DNA of 64,000 bases from Vanilla planifolia (taxonomy: Eukaryota; Streptophyta; Magnoliopsida; Asparagales; Orchidaceae): positions 1,727,498 to 1,791,497 of the forward strand of contig JAIUJO010000071.1 in assembly GCA_023846275.1 (NCBI GenBank), written 5' to 3'. The notes beneath the pieces were generated by a model that was not told the DNA's origin, did no database searches, and worked only from the letters and a program-made list of their open reading frames with translations. The position numbers and the translations under genes were made by a program. This document shows, one piece after another, positions 40,076-51,500 of this stretch. Position 1 is the first letter of the stretch, and every line of letters starts with the position of its first letter.

Positions 40076-41530
40076 TGTATGTGTGTCAGGTATGTGTGCT
40101 TCATGTGTGTGAACATATTTATGTGTGTGCATGTGGGTGTGTTTATGCATGTGTTTGTCTATGCATGTGGTTGTGTGCATATGTGTTTGTGCATGTGCTT
40201 TTTTGGGCGTATGTGCATGTGTTCTTGTGTGCATGTCGGTGTGTTTGCGTATGTGTGTATGTGCATGTTTTGTGTGTTTACGTGTATGTGTGTATGTGTT
40301 TTTATATGTGCATGTGTGCATGTACGTGTGACTGAGTGATTGTGCATATCTATGTATGTATGGATGTGTGCATGCATGAGTGTGTGTTTATGTAGTTGTG
40401 TATATGCTTGTGTGTGTTCATGTGTGTGCAAACTTGTGCGTACATGCATGTGTTTATGTCTGTGTGCATGGGGCATGCATTGTGTATGTGTCTACTTACG
40501 TATATGTGTGTGTGTTTATGCATGTGCATGGTTGTGTCCATTTGTGTTTTATTGTGTGTATGTGTGTGTGAGTATAGTTTTTAGAATGTATGGATGTGTG
40601 CTGATTTGTGATTGTGTGTTTTTGTGTTGTGTGTATAGTTGCATGCATGTGTGTGTGTGTGTGTGTGCACATGTCTTTCTACATGCATGTGTGAGTTTGT
40701 GTGTGTTCATGTGTGTGCGAGTGCAAGCACATTTGTGCGTGTGTATGTGCATCAGTGTGAGTAGGTGCATGCATGTATGTGTGCATGTGTGTATAGATTA
40801 GTGCATGTGGGAATGTCTGTGCGTGCATTCCTATGTGTAAGTACATGTGTGTGCATGTGTGTGAGCACATGTGCATATGCATGTGCATGTGTGCACATTT
40901 TCTTAGAGTGTGTATGCATGTATGCACATGTGTGTGTCCATGTGTGTGCATGTGTGTGTTTGTGAATGCATGTGTATATGTGTGCATGTATATCTGTGTG
41001 TCTGTGTATGCAGGTATATGCATAACTGCATGTGTTTGTTTGTGCGAGCGTATGTGCATGTGTGTGCATGTAGATTTTATTACATGGGTACACGTGTGTG
41101 CGTGTGCAAATACGTGTTTGTGTTCATGTGTGCATGTTTGAATTTGTATGTGTGTATGTGTGTTTGCAAATGTGTGTTCATGTCTATGTGTCTGGGTGTG
41201 TATCAGTGTGTGTGGGTTCATATGTGTGTATGTGTGCTTTTGTGTGTGGATGCATGCATGTGTGCATTTGTGTGTGTGTGCATGCATGTGTGGGTGGGTG
41301 TATGTGAGTGTGCGTGCATATTTATGCATGTTTGTGTGTATGCGTGCGTGCGTGTGAGTATGTGTGTGTGCATGCAGGTGTATGTATGTGCATGTGTATA
41401 TACTTTGCATGCATGTGTGCCTGTGTATGTGCGCATGTGTGTGTATGTGGGTGTGTGTATCTATATGTATGCATGTATTCATGTGTGCTTGTGTGTATGT
41501 GTTTATGCATGTGTATTTGTGCATGTGCAT
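40075..41530 (-). repeat. TG repeat leading to switch 2
   Basis: Degenerate TG/CATG sequence with one mixed patch, GTAGATTTTATTACATGGGT (41,070-41,089). No gene or duplicated unit is visible. I could not match its reverse complement to the sequence beyond the other switches. Confidence 0.75.
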
Positions 41531-41560
41531 ATGCACACACACACAAATGTCCACAAATTG
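41500..41560. other. TG-to-CA sense switch 2
   Basis: TG-sense sequence changes to CA sense at ATATGCACACACACAC (41,529-41,544). The first recognisable island on the CA side (AAATGTCCAC at 41,545, then AACACATTAG at 41,566) matches AAATGTCTAC at 7,060 and AACACATTAG at 7,081 in block I, with a constant offset of 34,485. In block I the sequence upstream of 7,045 is still CA sense, so this switch is also a breakpoint relative to that copy. Confidence 0.85.
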
Positions 41561-41867
41561 CCTCAAACACATTAGCACAAACACATGCATATGCACAGGT
41601 GTAGACACATACACATGGACTTGAACACACACAGACACACACATCGACAAATGCACACACTTGCATGCATGCATAGGCACACACATGCATGCACAAATGC
41701 ACACACATGCACCTTCTTGTGCACACACACAACACACGTGCACACATGTGCACACATGCACACACAAGCACACACAAACACGTGCACTCATGCACACATT
41801 TACATACACAGATGCCTAGGCATGCACACATACACCGATGTGCACACACACAAACATGCTCAAACAT

Positions 41868-41887
41868 ACACACACACACACACACAC
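41868..41887 (+). repeat. Pure (AC)10 microsatellite
   Basis: An uninterrupted AC run between CAAACAT and CGACACATGC. The equivalent places in copies A and B have shorter or interrupted runs. Confidence 0.9.
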
Positions 41888-43140
41888 CGACACATGCACA
41901 CACATGAAGAAGCACAAGAACCCATAGACACATGCAAACACATGCACAAATATACATATGAATATGTGCACATGCAATGACACACAAGCATGTACATGCA
42001 ATTAAAGACACATGTGCACATGCACACAAATACACACATATATATACAAACATATACATAGATATTTGTAAGCAAGCATACTCACATGCACACGAACACA
42101 TATACAAGCCCAGAGATACAGACACACTCACATGTACGCATATGCACACATACATACACATGCATCGACACACACATGCAAACACACAAGAGCACACATG
42201 TATATGTAGAAACAACACATGCAAAAACACATGAACATGGATATACTCAAAACACATGTGCATAAACACAAACAAGTGCATGCACATGGAAACATACAAG
42301 CATACTAAGTACACACACTCACATGCACATGCATAGGCATGCTCACATTCATTCAAACATATATACGTGCACCCAAACCCACATATACACATGCATGCAT
42401 ACACTCTGTCATGCACACATGAACCCATACACATGTGCATGCACAAACACACACATGGATCCACATACATGCTCAGACACATACAAAAATACACCCACAC
42501 ACATACATGTTTGCACATATGCACAATAACACATGCATGCATAGAAACTAAGATGAATGTATACACACACCAAATGTATAGACCCAAGAACACAAAAAAA
42601 ACACACACACACACACACATAAATACACACATGAATGTACTCATACATGCACATATAGAAAGAAGTGCACACACACTCACATACATGCATACACATGCAT
42701 GCACACACATATGCAAGCACACAAACACATGCACACATACAGAAATAGATAACAACACACACATACTCAGACACAAACACATACACACCTATGCACATAC
42801 ACAAAGACACACTCATACACCCTTGAACACAATCACACACACCCACATATGCCCACACATAAGCATGTAGACAAATATGCACACACACACATAAAAATCA
42901 TGCACACACAAAGGCACACACAAACACATGCCCATATGCACACACATACATGCAACCACACTCATTCAACTGCCCATGTGCTAACACACAAGCACACAAA
43001 AATGCACACGTGTGCATGCATGCACGTGCACACACATTCATACATGCATGCATGCATAATACATGCACACAAGCACATGCACACACACAAACATGCACCC
43101 ACACATGCACATGCACGTGCTCATACACACAAACACATAC

Positions 43141-43190
43141 AAGCTTCCAAATAGGCCCATACGCAAGTTCTAGAGGCACAAAAATACAAA
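43141..43190 (+). other. Mixed island in copy C
   Basis: AAGCTTCCAAATAGGCCCAT and then ACGCAAGTTCTAGAGGCAC are not CA/CATG repeat. The equivalent block I position (about 11,240-11,310) has GCTTCCATGTACACCC and AAAATACACAAAAAATAC, so the flanks are shared but the middle has been replaced by CA repeat in block I or mixed sequence has been kept only here. Confidence 0.65.
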
Positions 43191-45130
43191 AACATGTGCA
43201 CATACACATGCACACAAATCCAAAAGCACACACAAATACAAAAGCACACACAAACACACTTGCATGCACAAAAACACATCCATATACACACAAATACGAA
43301 CACACGCATACACATATGCACAATCTTAGACATGCACAAGCACACTCACACACACACACGAGCAATCACACATGTACTGAGATACACACATGCATGCGCG
43401 CTTGCATAGACACAAACTCACATACTCATATGCATTGACTAACATGCACACACATGAACACATGCACATACACGCACGTACACAGAATGACACATTCACA
43501 TGCATGCATTTACACATCCACTACACACATGCACATAAGCACACATGCATGCACACGCACACAAGCAGACATACACACATGCACACAGACGTACACACAC
43601 CTGCACATACATAAACACACAACAAACACACACACATGCATGCACACATAGAGATATAAAAATAGGCAAGCACACATTGTCACACACAATTAGACATACG
43701 CACACAGTCACACACAAACACGCACATACACACGCACACACCCACACTCGTGCACACATATGCATGCATACAGAGAAGCACCTACACATGCATACATAAA
43801 GGAACAAACACATCTACACATAAACAAATGCATGCACGTGCTCACGCATGTACTCACACATACACAACTGAATGTGCACACATAAACACAAGCATAGTCA
43901 CGTATGCATGTTAGAGACACTCATGGAAACAAACACTCATAAACATGCACTTCCACACACGCACAAACACATATATACACACACAAGTGAATGCACATGC
44001 ACACATGAACAAATATGCACATATATAAATATGAAGACTTACGCATGCACACATAAAAATACCACACAAACACTATGCCAGACATATGTACAAGCATGTT
44101 CATACATTCACACATGCACATACACAAAAACTCATGGACACACATGCAAAAACACACATAAACATAGTCTCACACCTACAAAAGCACACATATATACAAA
44201 CACACGAACTTACAAACACACAAACTCACACAAGCACACACACATGCACACATGTGTGTGCTTGCACACACTAGAACACATAGGCATACACATGCAAAAA
44301 GATGAATACACATGCACTCTCATACACAAACATAGATACACATGCAAAATCACACACGTGTACACATACACATGCACACAATGAGAAATACACACACATG
44401 TACCCACATATATAAAGATGTGCCCACATGCATGCACACATGCACTCATGCACATACACACAAAAGCATGCACATAAGAGCATGTAAAAATTCACACACA
44501 CATACGTGCATGTACACCCACTTACACACATCTGTATGTGTGCCCCAACACACACACACACACATGTTTGAAAACATATACATGCACACACAAACACATG
44601 CATACACACATCCCCTCCCTTACACGTGCACATACACACACACATAGATGCACATGCTCTCATTACAAACTCATTACATGCACATACATACACTTACCTA
44701 TGCATGCTCACATAAATATGCATATAGATACAAAAACACTTGCATAAACACACACACACAAACACACACAAAGAAACACACATGTAAATACACACTTATG
44801 CACAAATGGGTGTGTACACCTATACATGCACACACATGCACTCATACACAGTGCACACGAACATACACAAGTACTAGCACACATGCACACATGCACATAC
44901 ACGTACACACACACACGTATGCACATGCTCACATACCAACACACACACATGCACACACACCCATCCACAGTTGCCCTCACACAGCCGCATACTCATTCAT
45001 GCACACTCACAAATGAACACACACACACGCATAGACATACACGCATGCACACATACCCCTATATACACACATCCACTCACTTACACAAACATATGCATAC
45101 CCATGTACACACACAAGCATAAACAAACAT

Positions 45131-45178
45131 TTGCACAAAACAAAATCCCCAAATGCTTGCATGCATAAAGTCATGGGT
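45131..45178 (+). other. Mixed island in copy C
   Basis: TTGCACAAAACAAAATCCCC followed by AAATGCTTGCATGCATAAAG and TCATGGGT interrupts the repeat. The block I counterpart near 13,760 (ACAAACAAATAAATCACAC) resembles it only loosely. Confidence 0.6.
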
Positions 45179-45379
45179 ACACACATGAAAATAAACATGC
45201 ACCTACACATGCACATGCACACACACACACACGTACACAGATAGAGGCATACATGCACATGCACACACACACCGACATATTTACACCAACAAGCACACAT
45301 AACCACACATGCACACCCACATGTGAACACATCCATATTCACACACAAAATGTTCTACATACAAAAAGTTACACACAAA

Positions 45380-46944
45380 CACATGAACTTGCACATACGC
45401 ACACATGCATTAGCACATATGCATGCACATACAAATACATGTACTGAACACACACATGCAAACACGTATATGCAAATGTTCATACACACATGTGACATGC
45501 ACAGATGCAAACATTCACACAGAAACATGCACAAATATGCACACACAAACAAACTTATAGGCACACACACACATTGACTAATTTGTGCATGCACTCACAC
45601 ACATAGATATGTGCATGCATGCAAATGCATGCACACATAGACAAACATGCACATGCACATACACACATACACACACACACACACCTAGAAGTGCACACAT
45701 AAACTCATGCACATCACACCCACTCACACACTCACATATCCATACACATACACACACAAATGTGCAAAAATATGTACACACATGTACACAACATGCAAAC
45801 ACATATGCATATGCACAAACAAATGTACACAAGCAGATGCACACACAAACACACGTGCACGCACAAAAGCATGCATGCACACATGCACTCACACATGCAT
45901 ACACATATACATATAGACACACACGTAGTCACACATGCTCACAGATGCATGCACACAATCATACATATGCACCCAAACACACATATGCACACTGATGCGT
46001 ATACACACACATGCATTTTCATGCACACATTTAGGCACACAAAAAAGAACACATTACATGCACAAACACAATGGCACACACACATGAACACATAGACATA
46101 TGCACATACACCTACATACACACATGTGCATGCACACACACATACAAGCATGCATGCACACTCACCCACACACACATGTGCATGCATGCACACACATACA
46201 TGCACACATGCACACACACACACACACACCAACAAATATAACCCTCACACACACATGCATGTAGGCTGATGTGCACAAACATACACATGCACACACAAGT
46301 CACAAACATAGATAAACATTCACACGCCTATGTACACATGCACATGCACATGCACGATACATACACATGCACGCAAACACGTGTGCACACATGCACACCT
46401 GACTTTAGACACACAGAATCACACGCACACATGCATAGGAACATGTGCACACGTGTACAAACACACACACGAACACATAGACATATGCACACGCACCTAC
46501 ATACACACATGTGCATGCACACACTCACATATACAAGCATGCATGCACACTCACCCACACACACATGTGCATGTATGCACACACATACGTGCACATATGC
46601 ACACACACACACAAAAACACATACACACACACACAAAAATATAACCTGCACACATGCATGTAGGTTGATGTGCGCAAACATACACATGCACACACTCATG
46701 TCACAAACATAGATAAACATGCACACACCTATGTATACATGCACATGCACATGCATGATACATACACACATGCAAGCAAATGTGCACACATGCACACATA
46801 AATTTAGACACACACAATCACGCACACATGCATAGTAACATGCACACAAATGTACAAACACACACAAGCACTTACATACACATACAATCACACACATGAA
46901 TTCACACATATGATAGCACACATGCATGTAGCCACATGCACTCA
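45380..46944 (+). repeat. Higher-order copy C, tail unit
   Basis: Matches 19.43-20.81 kb of block I in order (see that entry for anchors), and contains its own internal ~399-bp duplication at 46.21-46.93 kb that block I lacks. It ends where the block I copy runs into switch 1. Confidence 0.85.
46211..46935 (+). repeat. ~399-bp tandem duplication in block III
   Basis: CATGCATGTAGGCTGATGTG and CATGCATGTAGGTTGATGTG lie about 399 bp apart (GTAGG at 46,261 and 46,660). Both are followed by GC(A/G)CAAACATACACATGCAC, then ACAAACATAGATAAACAT, CCTATGTA and GATACATACACA. The block I copy has one such unit (20,509-20,650). A pure (CA)n run (46,211-46,229) precedes the first copy. Confidence 0.9.
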
Positions 46945-48486
46945 CACACACACACACATGCATACTACACACATATTGCACACTTGCACACACATGCTCA
47001 TAAATGCACACACATATACACTCACATGCATGCATAGACACACAAGCCTACATAGGCACACATATGCACACACACACACACATACACACACATACATGCA
47101 CAAGCAAACATGCACACCCACAATCACACATGCATGCATCTATGTACATGAATGCCTATACTCAAGAACACATGCACATACTCACAAAAATAGATATCCA
47201 TGCACAAACACACACACATGTACACACACACCCTCCCACACACATCCACACACACACACACATGCATAGACATGCACACACCCACACATACACACACTTA
47301 TGCACACACATGCATACATGTAGACACACATACATGCATATACAAATGAAGAAAAACATAAAAAAGTACTTGAACATGCAAATACCTTGACATGCACACA
47401 CGCACACCCATGTTCACACACAAACATGTATAGACTCACACAAAGACAAAAACACATGCACATACACAAACGATCATGCACACTCATGCACACACACAAG
47501 CACACACATACAAAGACACACACACGTGCACATACACATATATGCACATGCACACAGAGACACACGTGCATACACACAGACACCTGTATGCACACATCCA
47601 CACACTTGTTCACACAGACACGAACATACAAACTACATACACATGCATACTCCCACCAAAGCAAACTTACAAATGCTTATGCAGACTTGCACACACACAT
47701 GCATGCAAACTCAAACACACATGCACACCCACACACAGACATACATACAAACACACACAAATGCACTGGCATAAACACCCACACATAATCGTAAAAGTAC
47801 ACTCACACAAACATAGAAAAATAAACACATGTGCACACAGATGCACAGAAATGCCAACACACTCATATGCATGTACACAATAATGTACACACTTGCACAT
47901 AGACACGCACACACATAGGAACACATGAGTACACTCACACACACTCATAGTCACCAAAATGCATTCACACACACATGCACATGCTCAAGTATGCCCACAA
48001 GAATGCACATGCACATGTACCCACACACACTAACACATATAAACATGCACACACATGCATAAATGTACATAGACATGCATACACATGCATATGCACACAC
48101 CCAAATGCACACATACACACACACACATATGCACAAGCACACATGCACACACATATAAAGATTTACCTAAATACACACACACATGCATAAGCACACACAT
48201 CCATAGGCAGACACAAAAACCCCCCACATACACATGCGCACATATGCCCACGAGTAGACAAATGTGCACACATGTACACACACATGCACATATACACACA
48301 CACACACACAAATGTGCACACAAAAAAGTGCATGCACAAACACACATGCACATACACACGCATATATATGCACCCACATGAACACACACACACATACACA
48401 CACAAGTATGCACAAATGCATGCATACACATAGAAATACACACACACACATGCACAAAAATGCATATGCATAAACACATATATATG
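46944..48486 (+). repeat. CA repeat beyond the shared tail
   Basis: Degenerate CA/CATG sequence continuing past the point where the homologous block I copy flips sense. It is therefore the candidate original continuation of the tail unit. One mixed patch, ATGAAGAAAAACATAAAAAAG (split as ATGAAGAAAAAC / ATAAAAAAG), lies at 47,347-47,367. No gene is visible. Confidence 0.75.
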
Positions 48487-48545
48487 TAATGACATGTAGG
48501 TTTGTTTATGTGCATGTGCATATGCAAGTTTTGGTGTTAAGCAAG
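48455..48545. other. CA-to-TG sense switch 3 with imperfect inverted repeat
   Basis: The change occurs around TATATATGTAATGACATGTAGG. It is flanked by an imperfect inverted repeat: TGCATATGCATAAAC at 48,461-48,475 against GTTTATG (48,504-48,510) plus CATATGCA (48,519-48,526), the right arm carrying eight extra bases between the two parts. Just beyond is another non-repetitive patch, TTTTGGTGTTAAGC (48,529-48,542), which resembles the patch beside the first CA-to-TG switch. Confidence 0.75.
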
Positions 48546-51500
48546 AAAGTAAGTATATGTATGTTTGTGTATGTTTATGTTTGCACGTGTGTATGTTTGT
48601 GCATGCATGTACTTGTGTGTGTTCATGTGCATGTTTTTGTTTTTGTGTGGGTGCTAGTTTATGTTTGTGCATATGTGTTCATGTGTGTGTTGGTTTATGT
48701 TCACGTGCACATTTTTGTACATGTGTGTGTGTGCTCTTGTGTGTGTGGATGCATACAAGTGTGCTTGTGTGTGCACATTCATGTACGTGTGCTTGTACAC
48801 ATTTGGGTAAGCATAGATGTGTGTGTGTTTCTATGTGTGCATGCGAGTTTTTGTGTGTGTCTATTTATGTGTTATATTAGTAGGTGTGCATGTGTGTAGA
48901 TGTGTGCATGTGTGTGTGTGAGTTCATGTACTTATCTTTGTGTGCACTTAGAAGTATGTATTGATTTTGTGTGTTTTTATGTGAACATATGTGCTTATGT
49001 GTGTAAGAGAGAGAGAGAGCATATGCATGCATGTTCTTGTTTGATTGTGTATGCATGTGTACATGCTGGTATGTGTGGGTGCATGTGTGTGGATGTGGGC
49101 ATGTGTAACTATTTGCATGCAAGTTTATTGGTCTATATGTGTGTCTATGTGCTTATTATGCTTACACACATGTGTATGTTTGTGTTTGTGTGCATGTGTG
49201 TGTGTGTTTTTGTTTGTGAACATATTCATATGGGTGTGTGCATGTATGTGTGTATATATTTGCATGTGTGTGCTGCATATGTGTGTGCATTTGTATGCAA
49301 ATGTACACACCTATGTATGGATGAATATATGAGTGCAGGTGTGTGTGGGTGTATCTATCGTGTGTTCATGTGCATGCATATTTTTGTGTGCATGTACATC
49401 TTTGTGTACACCATACATATGTTTATGTGGGTACAAGTGTGCTTCTATTTGTGTGTGTCATTTGCATGTGCATGCATTCCTCTATATATGTTTGTGTATG
49501 TGTGTGCAAACGTGTGTTTGCATTTGTGTGCACACATGCACAGGTGTGTGTTCATGTTTGTGTGCATGCATACATATTTGAGTGCATTTGTGTGTATTGT
49601 GTGCGTGGTATGTGCCTACTTGTGTGTGTTTGTGTGAGCATATGTGTGTATGTATAGCACATATGCATGTGTGTGTGTGCATGTGTGTATTCTTGTGTAT
49701 GTGTGTGTATGCATGTGTGTTTGTGTGTATGTGTGTGCATGTGTGTGTATGTGGGCTTGTATTGGGGTGTGTATCTATGCTTACATTTGAATGTGTGCCC
49801 TTGTGCATGTGCATTTGTGGATGAGTGCATGCCTGTCTATGTGTTTTATGCTTGTGTGTGTATGCGTGTGAGTATGCATGTGTATGTGTGCACATGTATG
49901 TGTGTATGCATGTGTGTTTTATTGTGTGTGCACTGGTGTTGTGTGAGTGTGTTTGTGCATATGTGCACGTGCTTGTTTGTGTGCATGTGTTCATGTGTAT
50001 GTCCAATCATATACACTTATGCATGCATGTGTGCGTACATGTTTGGGTGTGTGTGGCTACGTGTGTGCGAGTGTGTGTGTGCATGTGAGTATGTGTTTAT
50101 GTGTGTGTATGTGTACGTTGGTGTGTGTGCATCCATTTGTGAGTGTGTGTACATGTATGCATTAGTGTATATACATGTGTGAGTGTGGATGCACGTGTGT
50201 GTGCATTTTATTTCTATGCTTTATGAGCACGAGTGTGTGCATGCCACTACATGTGTGTGTGAATGTGCATGTGAATGTGTGTCCATTTGTGTGCTTGTTT
50301 ATGTCTATAAGCATATTTGTTCGCATATTTGTGTACTACACCCATGTGTGTGTGTGTGTATCTGATTATGTTTGTGTGTGTGCATGTGCATGCATGAGCA
50401 TATGCATGCATGTGTGTATGAGTGCATGTGTGTGATTATGTGTGTGCACATGTGTATGTATTAATGTGTGTGTCTGTGTGCATGTGCATTTGTGGTTATG
50501 TGCATGCATTTTTGCACATGTGTATGGGTGTGAGTGTTTATGTGCTTGTTAGTGTCTAAGTGCTTATTTATGTGTGTGTGTGTGTGTATGTGTGTGGGTT
50601 TGTGTGTGTGCATGTGAATGTGTCTTATTCAAATGTGTAAGCATGTTTATATGAGTGTGTGTGTGTGTGTACATGCATGCATCTTTTGTGTGTGTGTGTG
50701 TGTGTATATGTGCATCTATGTACATGTATGCATGTCAGGCATGCTTGCAAACGTGCAAGTACGAGTCTGTGTGAGTGTGTGTGCAAGCATGCATTTGCAT
50801 GGGTGTGGATGTGGTTGTATCTATGTGTATGTGTATGTATGTGTGCATGTGCATATGTGTGCAAAAGGTTTTATGCATGTGATTGTGTTTTGTGCATGTG
50901 TGCATACATATGTGTCATGTATTTATGTACATGTGGGTGTGTCTACATGTGTTTGTACTATGTGTCTGTTATTTCATGCATGCATGCATGTGTTTGTGTG
51001 CATATGTGTGCATGTGCAGGCATGTTCATGCATGTGTATGTGTACATGCATGTGTTTGCATGTTTGTGTGTTTGTGTGTGTGTTTGTATTTGTGAGCATG
51101 TATGTTTATTTGTGTGCTTGTGCATATGACTACATTTGTGCATGTGAGCATTTTTTAGTGTATGCATGTGAGTGTATATGTATGTGTGTGTGTGCCTATG
51201 CATTTGTTTGAATGTTTGTGTGCATGCGTGTGCGTGTGTGCTTACGTGTCAATTTGTTTTAACATGCATGTGTGTGCATGTGGATGCATGTATGTGCGCA
51301 TGTGCATATGTTTGCATGTCCATGCATGTATGTGTGAGTGTTTGTCCTTGTGTGTGTATGTCTATACACTTTATGTATGTCTATGTCTAAGTGTGTATAC
51401 ATGGGTGTGTGTGTATGTGTGTAACCATGTGTATGTGAGTCTGTGGTTGGGCGTGTGTGGGCACTTGAGCATGTGTATTTGTGCATTTGTGTGTGTGTGC

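Larger units (their letters stand above)
20818..41530 (-). repeat. TG-sense degenerate simple-repeat block II
   Basis: This is the same kind of repeat as the preceding block but in the opposite sense: TGTGTG runs broken by CATG, GCATGC, ATGCAT, TTTG and TATG. TG dominates from the first ~50 bases after 20,818 to within a few bases of 41,530, and CA runs are short and rare. Open frames here are Cys/Val-rich forward and His/Thr-rich in reverse. Tandem duplications near 25.35, 30.9-33.6, 34.3-34.5 and 38.8-40.1 kb and a pure TA/TG microsatellite near 30.46 kb lie inside it. No gene is supported. Confidence 0.95.
41531..45260 (+). repeat. Higher-order copy C (head plus body)
   Basis: A continuous diverged copy whose first kilobase matches 7.05-8.07 kb (AAATGTCCAC 41,545; ACATGCTCAAAC 41,854; AATTAAAGACACATG 42,000; TTTGTAAGCAAGCAT 42,065; GCATGCATAGAAACTAAG 42,535). 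From 41.85 kb on it also matches 9.89-14.02 kb, with GTGTGTGCTTGCACACA near 44,255, TATGTGTGCCCC 44,535, CACACCCATCCACAG near 44,957 and a final AGATAGAGGCATACATGC near 45,239 against ACATAGAGGCACACATGC near 13,991. It joins sequences that are separate in block I, so it is either the older arrangement or the result of an internal deletion. Confidence 0.88.
41531..48486 (+). repeat. CA-sense degenerate simple-repeat block III
   Basis: The sequence returns to the CA sense for about 7 kb. Its islands of less repetitive sequence occur in the same order as islands of block I, so most of it (41.53-46.94 kb) is a diverged copy of block I sequence rather than an independent expansion. The last ~1.5 kb (46.94-48.49 kb) has no counterpart that I could identify. 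No gene is supported; open frames are His/Thr-rich forward. Confidence 0.94.

Noticed and set aside
41322-42788. 488-codon reverse open frame, the longest in the window
   Set aside because: It changes residue composition exactly at the sense switch and overlaps other open frames. It is explained by the low stop-codon content of the repeat.
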